This document shows positions 12,353-23,245 of a DNA stretch of 64,000 nucleotides, in pieces. Both the position numbers and the translations under genes were made by a program. Under the pieces are notes generated by a model that was not told where the DNA came from, made no database searches, and saw nothing but the letters and a program-made list of their open reading frames with translations. This stretch comes from Cannabis sativa (taxonomy: Eukaryota > Streptophyta > Magnoliopsida > Rosales > Cannabaceae), in assembly GCF_029168945.1 (NCBI RefSeq), contig NC_083606.1, positions 17,634,041 to 17,698,040 of the forward strand. The letters run 5' to 3'. The stretch's first letter is position 1; each line of letters begins with the position of its first letter.

Positions 12353-13566
12353 AGATTGAGGAATAAAAGAAACCCTCTTAGCCCCAGAAACAACTTTGCC
12401 TTCAGACTTCTCAGAAGTCCTAGCAATGTGATTAATGTTGACAGGATTATCACCACTACAAGAATGGATAGCCACAACCACAACCACAACCACAGTAAGA
12501 GAAACAGCTTCAAGATTCTCACAATTAACCCTAACAGGAACCTCACCATACTTGAAAAAACTGGCAACAAGGCTATGAGTAACAGTTTGCATACTCAAAG
12601 CACGACTCGCATCAATAGAGGAACTAAGCCCTTACATAAAACACTAAGAGCTTCCTTCAGTACCTCTACTAGCAGAAATAGAGATAGAAGGGCCAGCTCC
12701 ATTGTCCCTTGTGGTAAGAAATTGATTAACTATAATAGGTAATCTTTGGTCAATGTTCACAACAGGCAAATATATTTCCTCAAAAGGAATTGAGTTAGGG
12801 AGATCAAAAGGGTTTTCTTGAAATTGGATTAAGCATGAGCTTTAAGGGAGATCCTATAATGAAGAGGAGGAGGATAAGTAAGCTCATCACATTTTTTTAG
12901 ATATGGAACACACTTAGTGAGAGTGTGGTCAAACATTCCACAATGAAAACATATAATAGGCATGTTCTCATACTTAAAATTCAACCATTTTTCGTATGAA
13001 TGCTTTCAAAGTGAACCAAGATACCCCTCGTGATAATTTAGAGACATCAACCAACACTCTAAGAAAGAACCCAAAAACTTGAAAGATGGTGGTTTAATCC
13101 ACCTCAAGAAAGTCTCCAACCTCGTCACCAATCATCTTGACAAGCTTGTAAGATTTCATCCCAAAAGGGATAGAATGAGCTTGAATCTAGAAGGGAGAAT
13201 ACCTAAATTGTTTAGGTAGAAGAGTGCCTAAACCCTCTAAATTAGCACTAGTGACCAAACAGTGATCAAAGTTCCAAGGTTGACCTTCTATGACCCTTCT
13301 CATATCCTCCTCACAAATAAATTCAACCATGAGCATACCAAACCCATACTTAGAAAAGGTAATAGGTGCACCAATAATCCATGAATTCCTTATAGCATCC
13401 TTAAACCATTCCAGCTTAAAATTTCTTGGGGTAATGACACGAAGGAGAAGAAAAAAGGCTTTGCTAGGTTAATTATCCCCCCAACATCATCGATGAGTTC
13501 ATGAACAATAGCTTCTTTCTCAATAAGGTTTAGGGTTTCAGACATGTTTTGAGCTAATGCATCCAT
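12353..13566 (-). pseudogene. LINE ORF1: DUF4283-like domain and CCHC knuckle, broken
   Basis: ORF1 of plant L1 elements is an RNA-binding protein. The likely start is the ATG at 13566 (MDALAQNMSETLNL), the acidic N-terminus usual in this family. In other frames downstream, still on the minus strand, come IRNSWIIGAPITFSKYGF, MVEFICEEDMRRVIEGQPWN and LVTSANLEG, which follow the DUF4283 pattern. The knuckle CFHCGMFDHTLTKC lies at about 12910-12960. A run of (CAACCA) repeats near 12470-12500 lies in the tail. Several stops and at least two frame changes. The tail runs into the T1 insertion at 12348. Confidence 0.8.
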
Positions 13567-13810
13567 TGCCCAAATCAGGAAACACAAGGGTTTAAACAAA
13601 GTTCTAAAGGCACAAAGGAATTTGAAAAGATGAGACAATAGACATCTCCACAAAATCCAGATCCTTAAATATAAAAAATGAGAAATGTACTTGGATATGA
13701 AGAGCTTGTTGGAGAAGCCTATAGTAGAAGTCCTCATCTGCCCCTTCAAAGATCCTATGCAAATCCCGTAGAGTATAGGTATAATCATATCAGGCCAAAA
13801 TGGTAGCAAC

Positions 13811-14825
13811 CATTAATGGTAAATGGATGTCAGGTAAGAAAAAGGAATACTAGCCAAGTGAAAACTGAATAAATTTAAAGGATTAGAGAATTAAGGAGTA
13901 ATAAAGGAGAAGATACGAGGTAAAAGAATAATAAATGAGAGTCAAAAGAAAGAAGAGACTAAAAGCACTTCTCAGAAACAAGAAATGCAATAAATGCAAA
14001 GAGAGAAAAGAAATCAAAACGCCAAAAGATCAACAAACACCACTAGGATGAACACAAACAGGAAAGGTACCAGAAGAAAGGAACAAGATGTATCCCCCTA
14101 GAGAGTTCCAGAAGTAAACCATATATTGATATATATTTTTAGAAGTTTGTTTTTTTTTTTTTGAGATTGTGCAATTTGATTATATAATACTTTAATCTTT
14201 ATTTTGATTTTATATTGCATATAATAAATTCTTTCTCTAATTGTTATTTTTAGTCTTATATTTTGAGGTTTTAATTATTGTACCTATTTTTTTGTACAAT
14301 TTTTTTGTTAAGCACTTTGCCAGTATATACATTATTCTTCTTCTTTTTAGTTAAGGAAAATAAGTTTTTGTTTGTTAATTAAAACTTGAGGCACAAAAAG
14401 AATAATTATAGGTTTTAAATGTTATATTTTTTTCCATAAATAAATTTTTTATAAATTTTATAATGTCTAAAAATAAAAAATGAACTATGTAATTTAATGT
14501 GCTTGCAATTATATATATATATTTTATAAAAAAAATATGTTTGCAAATTTTTCCTTTTGGTTAGAAGATATGATTCCTTTATATTTTTGTCTTATAGCTT
14601 TTTTTTCTTGTTTGTATCCATATTTATATGTTGATTTTTATCTTGCCATGGATGAAATTTAACAACAACATAATAAAATCAATATTTTAAATACAAACAA
14701 TGATTTAGATAGATTGAAAACATCATATGTAGAAATGGTTTTTGTGAAAATAAAAACAAATATTATTGCAAAGAAAAATTATCATACTATAGCCTAACAA
14801 AATTATATTACAATATATTATTATA
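13811..14825. other. AT-rich DNA without recognised features
   Basis: The first 300 bases may be the 5' untranslated part of the LINE, which lies directly to the left on the minus strand. The rest is very AT-rich with poly(T) and poly(A) runs. No open frame, repeat pair or RNA gene could be supported. Confidence 0.5.
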
Positions 14826-15657
14826 CTAGTGAGAGTACTCGTGCTACGCACGTGAGGTACTTTTAATTTTTCAAAAATAATTATTTTAAAACGAGACATA
14901 TTACTTATTAAAATAATAAAACTGAAATATACTGAAATAAACCTAAGAATATCAAATTAGGCAAAATACTCCAAATTGTACATAAAATTAAAACGAATCT
15001 TCATAAAAAATTAAGATTAAAATAAAAAATTACGATAACTTAATTTAATTTTTATATGTTAAAATTTAAACTATATGTATAAAGTACTGCAAGAAAAATA
15101 CATGAATATTTCATCTAATTATTAATTTTAAAAAATCAAAATTACAAAATATATTAATTTAAAAATATCAGTACATTTATCACTTATAAATGGGGTTTTT
15201 TTTTTTTTTTTAAATAAAATGAAGAAGAAAAACACATATAATTAATGAACTTTGAATATACATTGAATTCTACCAATATTTCAAAAAAAAAAAAGACAAT
15301 AATTTAACTTTTATATGTAAAAGTTTAAACTATATTACAAAATACTCTAAGAAAAATATATAAATTAGTTCATTAAATTATTAATTTTTTTTAAAAAAAG
15401 AATCAAAATTATAAAATAATAATTTAAAAATATCAATACTATTCATCACTTATTAAATATATGTATCTCTATAAAAAATAGAACTCTAATCTATGTCTAT
15501 TGTCATTTTTTATATAATTAAATTATATTTGAAAAATTATAATTATTCTTGCCATTAAATAAAAGGATATAATAGTAATTAACAAAAAAATGAGTAACTT
15601 TTTTGTAATTTACTTTGAAAAGCCCAAAACACATTCTCTCTTTTATAGAGTTATAGA
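14826..15657 (-). mobile_element. Non-autonomous Helitron
   Basis: Read on the minus strand the element starts with TC (TCTATAACTCTATAAAAG) at 15657 and ends with CTAG at 14826. Just before that end is a hairpin built on GTGCGTAGCAC (14840-14852 region). It sits exactly between A (minus strand, position 15658) and T (14825). A 5' TC, a 3' CTRR preceded by a short GC-rich hairpin, and insertion between A and T without target duplication are the defining features of Helitrons. It is 832 bp long and has no Rep/helicase gene, so it would depend on another copy. Assigned from ends alone. Confidence 0.8.
15030..15460. repeat. Diverged direct duplication inside the Helitron
   Basis: 15030-15193 and 15297-15460 share the order TTTTTATATGTTAAAA / TTAAACTATAT / AAGTACT..AAGAAAAATA / ATTAATTT / AAAATCAAAATTA / AAAAATATCA / CACTTAT, with many changes. 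It looks like an old duplication of about 165 bp within the element. Confidence 0.55.
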
Positions 15658-16344
15658 TGTTGCTCGATGACATTATGAAAAGTATAGTAGTATCACTAAA
15701 AACTATGATATTTTGGAAAAAATTATTGCAAATGAAACTAATGATGATAAAAAAATAAAAAGAAATATAAAAGTTGTTCTACTCTTAAGTATAATTACAA
15801 AGCTTACATGCGCATTACAGGTGACAAATGGAGTTAAAGTGGACAGTTAAAGTTTTTAGAGACACTCATAGTTACAACTTTGTTACCCCCAAATAAGAGG
15901 ATAAAAATGAAAATAAATCGTCACATGCCAAAAGCAGTGAAGAACTTGATGGAGGCATTTAAAAAAAAAGTTGAAAATTATATATACGTTATAATTTAAC
16001 ATTCTAAAATATGACATTCATAAAATGATAAATAAACATATAAATAGAATAGAATCCTCACCTTGATTATAACAAAAATTACTAACTTCTTTTGTTCAAT
16101 TACTCTAATACTTGATTCTCTTTGTTGAAGTTGAAAAATGGCAAACTCTCGCTCGGTAGATTGACGAGATAAATAATGAGTTAAGTAAATATTAAAGAGG
16201 GACAAACAGAATTTATAGTAGTTCACTCCCCATATCGTGATAATAATAGAGCTACGTCTACTTCAAGTTTTTATTTTTCACGAAAATAACAAGGAAATTG
16301 ACTAAGAAAAGAGCTCAAATTTCTAAAGAGAGAAAGTAGAGAGA
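15658..16344. other. AT-rich DNA without recognised features
   Basis: Between the Helitron and the MITE. There is one open frame of 76 codons on the minus strand (15996-16226) with no recognisable motif and ordinary AT-rich composition. Nothing else supported. Confidence 0.5.
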
Positions 16345-16939
16345 TAGGGGTGTGCATAAATCGATCCAATCCAATGACAACCGACCGATCCAATCACAAC
16401 CGAACGCCAAATATTGGATATCCAATTGTGATTGGATCGGATTGGATGTTATTTTTTAATATCCAATTGGATCGGATCGGATGTTGGATGGAGTGTCTAA
16501 AAATCCAATACATCCAACATCCAATTAAATTAATTAGTATTTTCATTTAGTTTGGATGAGTAATTAGATTTTATAATGTTATACGTAAAATATATATGTA
16601 TACATAAAAATTAACATTAAAATTTTACTTTTTTTTTCTTGGATTGGATGGATCCAGTCTAATCCAATACATATTAGGCATAAAATATTGGATGGATCCG
16701 ATCCGATTCAAAAATACTAGTCTAAAATATTCAATAAATTCAAATTGAACCAACAAATATATATTAAATACATCCAATGGATAGAACCGATCAAATCCAA
16801 CATCCAATGGATGTTGGATCGATTGAATGACTGAAATCAATTGGATCAGATCGGATGGTAAAATCTAACATCCAATATACAATTGGATCGGATCTGGATG
16901 GGCCTAAAAACATTTGATGTGATCCAATGAACACCCCTA
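16345..16939. mobile_element. hAT-type MITE
   Basis: 595 bp with inverted ends TAGGGGTGTGCAT at the left and the complement of TAGGGGTGTTCAT at the right. It is flanked by the 8-bp direct repeat TAGAGAGA (16337-16344 and 16940-16947). An 8-bp duplication with TAGGGGTG-like ends fits the hAT superfamily. The body is a run of direct and inverted copies of TTGGAT / GGATCGGAT / ATCCAATCCAA words, so the whole can fold back on itself. There is no transposase. The flank is purine-rich, so the duplication is slightly less certain than its length implies. Confidence 0.8.
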
Positions 16940-16947
16940 TAGAGAGA

Positions 16948-17352
16948 GATGATTTGACCTTATGGGGACTTAGAAGAATGTGAAAAATAAACTAGAGGAG
17001 CTCAACTTATATAGGGAAGGAGGTTCTATTAAAATAATAATTAAATAATACAGAATATATGAGAAAAAATCATTTAGTACTGATCTTAGCCATTGATAAT
17101 GATCTAATGGTAAAAATTGACTCTTGATAAAAGTCGTCAACTTTCAAAGTTTGAATCTCATATGTTGGATCGTTTTCGAGTAATCTACGGAAAAAATTGC
17201 ACTTATCTTGGGGACAAATTTTAGACTTGAAATCTTTAGAATTTCCATATGATGAGTGTGAGACATGACTTGAAAGAGCTCTAAAATACAAGCCTTCACT
17301 TAACCATTCGTCGATGTATTCTCTCTGCTCTTTACTACGACTTTTTTGTTCT
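16948..17352. other. No gene recognised
   Basis: Between the MITE and the first gag homology of T4. A 73-codon minus-strand open frame (17070-17291) has no recognisable motif. The 5' LTR and primer site of T4 should lie here but are not found, so T4 is cut off at its 5' side. Confidence 0.5.
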
Positions 17353-18412
17353 TTTTCCTTGGGACAACCTCAGGAGTAGGGTCCTAACAAGGCCCCTCTT
17401 CAGGTATCTCATTGAGGGCTTAGACTCACTTGAAGCTGAAGAGTGGTTGCACTCAATGGAGTCCATATTGGAATATATGGACCTCAATGATAGGGCAAGA
17501 CTGTCCTATGATGCCAGACTACTTAAAAAGGACGCACGAATCTGGTGGGAAGTAGTAAGACAAAGCCGCAACATAGAAACTATGACCTGGTTAGACTTTG
17601 TAGAAGTGTTCAATAGGAAGTACTATATTTTTTACCATACTAGCTGCAAAGGAAGATGAGTTTATGAATTTAAATTAGAACAATCTCACTGTCAATGAGT
17701 ATGCAAGGCAATTCAACCGTTTTGCCAAGTTCACACAAGATATTGTACCAACCGAGGCCCTCTGAGCCTTAAGGTTCCTAAAAGGAATGAACCCCATGAT
17801 TAAAACGGATGTGAAAATCATAGTTGTGACCAACATGGTATATACTGAGGTGTTGGAAAGAGCTCTTGAAGCTGAGCTGCTCAAAAATAACATAAAGAAG
17901 GACAACACTGCTAAGTGGAAGCCCAAAGAAAAAATGGAGGAAATAAAGAGAATAAGAGAAAACACGAGGAAAATCACAACAATGATCATGATAGTAAGGG
18001 TAAAACATTGGTGCAGAAGAAGAACAACCATAACAACAAGGAAAGGAGGCCCTATGTCGAAATTCCAATTTGTCCCACTTGCAAAAGAGAGCACCATGGT
18101 GAATGTAGAGCCAAATTAGGATGGTGCTACAACTGTGGGAAATTAGGCAATCTGAAAAGAAATTTCCCAAAGGGACAGAAGAAGGAGAACCAATTCACTT
18201 ATGCTCGGGTGTTTGCTCTCACTATAGGAGATGGCACGACCAATTGTCGAAAGAAATTGTTCACTTTTAAAATAAAGGCCGGTGATCAATTTATTTTTAA
18301 GGGTGACAAGCTAGCCCTTAGAACTCCATTAATCTCTCCCTTAAAGGCTAGTCAACTAATGAAGGCAGGGTGTTTGGCATTCTTGGTCAGTGTAGTGGAT
18401 TGAGCAATAGAG
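17353..18412 (+). pseudogene. T4 gag remnant; protease deleted
   Basis: The capsid part reads YLIEGLDSLEAEEWLHSM and DARIWWEVVRQS in the 17400-17600 region. After a frameshift come ARQFNRFAKF and ARVFALTIGD. The first knuckle CPTCKREHHGEC is kept. The second (CYNCGKLGNLKRNF) has lost its histidine (N) and last cysteine (F), so it cannot bind zinc normally. The text then jumps to a stretch matching the end of the T2/T3 protease region (RTPLISPLKASQL, GCLAFLVSVVD at 18310-18400). The catalytic DSGA part of the protease is absent. Confidence 0.8.
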
Positions 18413-18459
18413 ATGCAACTAATTGTGGAGAATGTGCACATAGTATGTTATCTAGAGGT

Positions 18460-19763
18460 CTTTCTAGAAGATCTACTGGATTTACCTTGAGACAGAGAGG
18501 TGGAGTTTGTCATCGAGTTAGCCCCAAGGACTAATCCAATTTCAAAGGCTCCATACAGAATGGAACCTAACAAGTTGAAAGAACTCCAAATACAACTATA
18601 AGAGCTCTTAGACAAAGGGTTCATTAGACCGATTACTCACCATGGGGTGTGACAATACTCTTTGACGAGAAGAAAGATGAAAGTATGAGGATGTGCATAG
18701 ACTATTGTGAGGTCAACGAGGTGACTGTTTAGAATAAGTACCCTTTGTAAGGATTGAAGATCTCTTTGATTAATTTCAAGACTCGACTGCGTTCTAAAAA
18801 TTAAATCTAAGATTTGGGTATCACCAGTTGAAGGTTTGGAAGGAAGACATACCTAAGACAACATTCAGATTACGTTATGGACACTATGAGTTTTTAGTAA
18901 TATCTTTTGGACTAAATAATTCCTTGACAACATTCATGGATATGATGAATAGGGTGTTCAAGGAGAACCTGGATAAGTTTGTTGTCGTGTTCATTGACGA
19001 CATTCTTATCTACTCCAAAACTATGGAGGAACACGAGAAACACTCAAGGTTGACTTTGAACTAACTTAAGGAAATCCAACTATTTGCAAAATTCAAGAAA
19101 TGTGAATTCTAGTTAGAGAAGGTAGCATTCCTAGGCCATATAGTTTCTAAAGATGGAGTCGAGGTGGATCCTACAAAGATTAAAGCGGATAAGAGCTGAC
19201 CAATGCCTAAGATTATAAGTGAAGTAAGAAGATTTTTGGGTCTAGCTAGTTACTATAGATATTTTGTCAAAGTATTTTCCAAGATAGCAACTCCTCTAAA
19301 AAACTCTTCTCAGAAGACACAAAAGTTTGTCTTGTCAGATAAGTGTGAGGAACACTTCCAAACACTTAGGGACAAACTAATAATAGGCCATGTATTATGT
19401 GTTTCAAGTAACAAGGACAAGTTTGTGGTGTACTGTGATGCATCAAAATAAGGGCTGGGATGTGTGATGATGTAGAATGAGAAAGTAGTAGCGTACACCT
19501 TAAGACAACTTAAGGAATATGAGCAAAGGTATCCAACACATGATCTGGAGTTGGTAGCAATGGTTTTTGCGTTAAAGATATGGAGGCAATATCGTTATGA
19601 GGAGAAATATGAAATTTATACCAACCACAAGATCTTGAAGTACTTCTTTACACAGAAGGAACTCAACATGAGGCAGAGACAATGGCTAGAGTTTGTTAAG
19701 GACTATGATTGTAAAACCCACTACGACTCGTGGAAGGCCAACGTAGTTATGCCAGCTTTGTAA
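18460..19763 (+). pseudogene. T4 reverse transcriptase and RNase H remnant
   Basis: Recognisable in pieces: [14 protein letters not shown] near 18550, then [16 protein letters not shown] and the catalytic [11 protein letters not shown] at 18828-19064. The connection follows at 19203-19451 (RRFLGLASYYRYFV) with the RNase H VYCDASK box. The end of RNase H is at 19551-19763 ([20 protein letters not shown], where the family has TDH). Stops separate these pieces. The copy is clearly more decayed than T1-T3. Confidence 0.85.
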
Positions 19764-19869
19764 TACTAGTACAAATGGAAAAGCCACTGTAACGAGAACT
19801 TTAAGAAAGTGGTATATAAATCATTACACAAAGACTAGCTAACCTAACCACTGTCTCAACGCTGCTACA

Positions 19870-21290
19870 AGAACTTAAAGATGCATAAGTTGTTGGTGAG
19901 TTCTTATAGAAGAAAAGGGCACACTTGCCAGAGAAGGAGGGAGAGAATTTCTTTTAAAGGTACAAACGACATGATGTGGTATAAGGGAAGAGTGTGTGTA
20001 GCCAACGACATAGAGCTTAAAAGAAAGATCATGATAGAAGCACACAATACACCCTACTCGATGCATCAAAGGTCAACCAAAATGTACAAAAACTTAAAAA
20101 CAATGTACTGGTTGCAAAGAATGAAGAAGGATGTAGCTGAATTAGTAGCCTAATGTCTCACATGTCAACAAGTTAAGGCTAAACATTGGAGACCGTCAGG
20201 GATGTTTCAACCCTTAGAAATCTTAAAATTGAAGCGGGATGACATAGCCATGGACTTTGGGACAAGGATACCCCGAACAACCAAGAAACATGATTCTGTT
20301 TGGGTAATTATAGACATGTTCACAAAGGCATCTCACTTGTTCTAGTAAAGTCTACTTACAATGCAGAGCAGTACAATGACTTGTACGTACAAGAGATATT
20401 GAGGTTGCATAGAGTTCCAAAGATGATAGTCTCTATTAGAGTTTCAGTATTCACCTCCAAGTTTAGGGAGAGTCTACATAAGGCAATAAGGACGCGATTA
20501 AAACTTAGTACAACATTTCATCCCCATACAGATGGAAAATTTGAGCGCACCATCCCAATACTCGAGGATATGCTTTGAACATGTGTGCTATACTTCACTG
20601 GCTCGTGGAGTAAGTATTTACCTCTAATGGAATTCTCTTGAAATAATCGCTATCAAGCCATAATCAGAATGGTGCCATATGAGATGTTCTACGGACGAAA
20701 ATGTAGATCACAACTTCACTGGGATGAAGTTGGAGAAAGATAGTATTTAGGTGCAGAAGCAGTAAGAGAAGCTTCAAAAGTAGTTGAAAAGATACGCCAA
20801 AGGATGTTCACTGCCCAAAGTAAACATAATAGTTATGTAGATATGAAAAGAGGGGAGGTTGAGTTTTTTGTAGGAGACTTATTTAAAGATATCACCAATG
20901 AAGGCGATTATACATTTCGGGAAAAGGGGAATGTTATGCAAATTATTTATAGGTTCTTTTGAGATATTGGACAAAGTTGGTCAGGTAGCTTATAGTTTGG
21001 CCTTACTGCCAACATTAGTAGAAACACATAATGTTTTCTACATTTTCATGTTACGAATGTTTAAACCTGAATAGACACATGTGCTTAAATATAAGAATTT
21101 GAACTTGTAGTAGGATATGAGTTATATGGCACGCCCTGTGCGCGTGATAGAAAAGGGAACAAAAGTCTTACGAAATAAGACTATAGCCTAAGTCAAAATT
21201 CTATGGAGTGATAGTTCTAATAGAGAAGCGACAAGAGAGTTAGAGACGGATATGCAAAATCAGTACCCCAAGTTATTCTCAGGTTAGTAA
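19870..21290 (+). pseudogene. T4 integrase and chromodomain remnant
   Basis: The zinc part at 19881-20190 reads AHNTPYSMHQRSTKMYKN and CLTCQQVKA. The core at 20230-20578 keeps HDSVWVIID and FHPHTDGKFERT. Traces of the C-terminus run to about 21285, where KVLRNKTIA and a REATRELETDMQNQYP stretch match the chromodomain-like tail of T1-T3. At least six stops and two frameshifts are present. Confidence 0.82.
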
Positions 21291-21327
21291 ATTTCAAGAA
21301 TGAATTTCTTTTTAAAGGAGGATAGAT

Positions 21328-21630
21328 TGTAATAACAAAAATATTTAGTTATTATTGTCTATTAAATTATTCTAGTTATTTAGATGTGGAATTAATGCTT
21401 GCGAAGAATATAATAGTAACTCGTTAAATAAAATTCTATTTTTCTAAGTTATGAGAATTATGTCATTTTCTTTTTTGGACTTCTTATAATTTACTATGGG
21501 TTTTAAGGCTTAATACCTTAAGTGTTGCACTTATAAAATTAGAAAATGATTTTTTTATTATTTAATTGTTTAGAGGTAGTTAAATTGTTATGTTATGGAT
21601 ATCATTGGTAATATAGTAGTTACATGGACG
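21328..21630 (+). repeat. T4 3' LTR, 5' part
   Basis: Starts TGTAATAACA immediately after the purine tract AAAGGAGGATAGAT. It does not align with the family-A or family-B LTRs beyond the TGTAAT start. It is interrupted by the copia LTR beginning at about 21631, with an uncertainty of up to about 70 bp. Confidence 0.6.
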
Positions 21631-21896
21631 TGTATTAGGACAGGTTGTTATTCCTTCTGTTATTTTCGTTAGTTGTTAGGTTTGGTTAGTTGCTAGCTGT
21701 CGACAGTTGGTTATATTGTTAGTTAGTTGGTTAGGCGTTTGTTACCGTTGTGTACTGTATAAATATCATCTTATAACAAATGCTTATTCAATAATATCAG
21801 AGGCTTCTTTTCTCTCCTCGTCCTTTCTTCTTCTTTCTCTTTCTTTTCTTTGTTTTCTCTGTTCTATTTTAATGGCTAAGGTTGGCACCTCTTACA
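21631..21896 (+). repeat. Copia left LTR
   Basis: Likely start TGTATTAGGACAGG, end ACCTCTTACA right before the primer site. From TGTCGACAGTTGG (21698) on it matches 32315-32517. The pyrimidine-rich tail (TTTCTTCTTTCTC) and the TATA box fit a copia LTR. The start is an estimate. Confidence 0.7.
21758..21765 (+). promoter_or_regulatory. TATA box of the copia left LTR
   Basis: TATAAATA, 130-140 bases before the LTR end, placed as expected for the retroelement promoter. The right LTR keeps the same TATAAATATC. Confidence 0.6.
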
Positions 21897-21909
21897 TGGT
21901 ATCAGAGCC
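21897..21909 (+). promoter_or_regulatory. Copia primer binding site (initiator Met tRNA)
   Basis: TGGTATCAGAGCC directly after the LTR. It is complementary to the 3' end of initiator Met tRNA. Confidence 0.92.
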
Positions 21910-21922
21910 ATGGCCGCCATTA

Positions 21923-22980
21923 ATGGCGAACATGGCCACGGTTGGTCCTAAAAACTCGAATTCTCAACCTGTTCATCATGGAGCCCCCATTTCAACTCAA
22001 AGAAATCGCACCATGGATCAAGAAGACACTACGGTTCACTTCAATCATACGATCTTGATCATGCTTAATGATCACAACTATTTTCTATGGAAATAGCAGA
22101 TCCTTGGTGCAATTCGTGGAAACAGGCTATAAAAATTCATCCAAGACTCCCTCCTCCTCCTCATCAAATTCTTAGTGAAGCTGACCAAGCTGCACAAAAC
22201 TTCAATCCTGAGTACCTAAACTGGGAGGTTCAAGATCAGCTTCTTGTGTCTTGGCTCCTATCTTCGATGTCTGAGAGTTTACTAACTCGAATGGTTGGTT
22301 GCAATTCTACAAAACAGATTTGGAAAGCTCTTGAACAACACTTCACTCTAAAGGTTTCGTCCAAAATCCTTGAGTTCATAGCAAAACTCCAAATGTTGAA
22401 GAAAGGAACACTGAACCTTAACGATTACCTTCTCAAAGTCAAGCAACATGTCGATCTTTTGGCCTTTGTTGGAGAGATTATGTCTGATCGTGACCACATA
22501 GCTGCTATTTTCAAGGGCTTACCAAGCGAATATGATACCTTTATCATTTCGACAAACACTTGGATTGGAGGCTATACAGTTGGGGAAATTGAAGCTTTAC
22601 TTCTTGCATTCGAATCTCGAATCGAGAAGGAGGATCAAGAAGTTGAACCTACTGTGAACATCGTTACTGCAGATCATGATCCGACTATGGAAGCTTTCTT
22701 TGCTCAAACCAGTCGCAACTACAGATCCCCTGCCTATCCTAGAGGTCAATATTGGCTCAGTAGCTTCAATTCTCCAAATTTTCCAATTCTAGAGGAAGCT
22801 TTCGTGGAGACTCCTCTTAAGGAAGTAACACCAACACTCAGGTGACTACAATGGCACGAGGAAGAGGAGCACGATTCCCTGGTGCACCAAACAAAGTCCA
22901 ATGTCAACTTTGCCATCGACTTGGACATACTTTCATTCATTGTTTCTATAGATTTGATAAAAGTTTCACTGGTGTGTTTC
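21923..22980 (+). pseudogene. Copia gag, frameshifted
   Basis: Copia Gag (UBN2-type) forms the particle. The likely start is ATG 21923 (MANMATVGPKNS), preceding the HNYFLWK box. That frame stops at 22094-22096 (TAG after LWK). Another frame carries the rest to 22845: LNWEVQDQLLVSWLLSSM, then a KQIWKALEQHF box and a long helical stretch to ESRIEKED. A third frame holds the knuckle CQLCHRLGHTFIHC at 22900-22945. So there is one stop and at least two frame changes. Confidence 0.85.
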
Positions 22981-23245
22981 CAGCTACTGACTCACCACAG
23001 CCGCAGGAAAATATTGCTCACACAACTCAGGATCAAGGTGACAATTGGTATCTTGATTTTGGAGCCACAAACCACTGCACTCCCAACAGCCATAAAATCA
23101 TGACACTGCTGACTGGGAGACATCACAATGGCCTATATAGTTTTGACTCTAGCCAACTCCAGCTGTCTGCCTCCCCATCCCCTTGCACATCTTCTAGTGT
23201 CACTAAGCACCCTTATGTTCACACAGTCACTACTTGTGCCAACAC
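22981..23245 (+). pseudogene. Copia protease fused to pre-integrase fragment by deletion
   Basis: The protease box reads WYLDFGATNHCT near 23047-23082, where active copies have DSGAT: the catalytic serine-side position is Phe. About 10 codons later the text becomes LLTGRHHNGLYSF, which normally lies just before the integrase. Most of the protease body is therefore missing. After that, a proline/serine-rich stretch runs into the T2 insertion; 46 more bases (32269-32314) follow it before the right LTR. Confidence 0.75.

Larger units (their letters stand above)
1490..13810 (-). mobile_element. L1-type LINE, 3'-truncated and split by a Tekay insertion
   Basis: Two blocks, 1490-3575 and 12348-13810, read as one minus-strand LINE once the Tekay element T1 between them (with its ACAAT duplication) is taken out. 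From its 5' side it holds ORF1 (DUF4283-like domain, CCHC knuckle), then ORF2 (apurinic endonuclease, reverse transcriptase). The RT ends before the YADD catalytic box, so the element lacks its 3' third, including any RNase H and the poly(A) tail; decayed copia sequence begins there. No target duplication can be found because the 3' end is missing. The DUF4283 ORF1 is typical of plant L1 elements. Confidence 0.85.
17353..21630 (+). mobile_element. Old Tekay-type gypsy element T4, 5'-truncated, 3' LTR interrupted
   Basis: Plus-strand remains of gag, RT, RNase H, integrase and chromodomain in Ty3/gypsy order, with many stops and frameshifts. There is no 5' LTR, no primer site and no gag N-terminus. 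A polypurine-like tract (AAAGGAGGATAGAT) leads to an LTR-like start TGTAATAACA at 21328. The LTR is broken at about 21631 by the copia element, so T4 is older than the two insertions to its right. Where its LTR resumes beyond 32518 is unclear. Confidence 0.85.

Noticed and set aside
15996..16226. 76-codon minus-strand open frame
   Set aside because: No family resemblance or supporting context; likely chance.
17675..18170. Minus-strand open frames of 130-140 codons rich in hydrophobic residues
   Set aside because: They are antisense shadows of the A-rich gag linker of T4.
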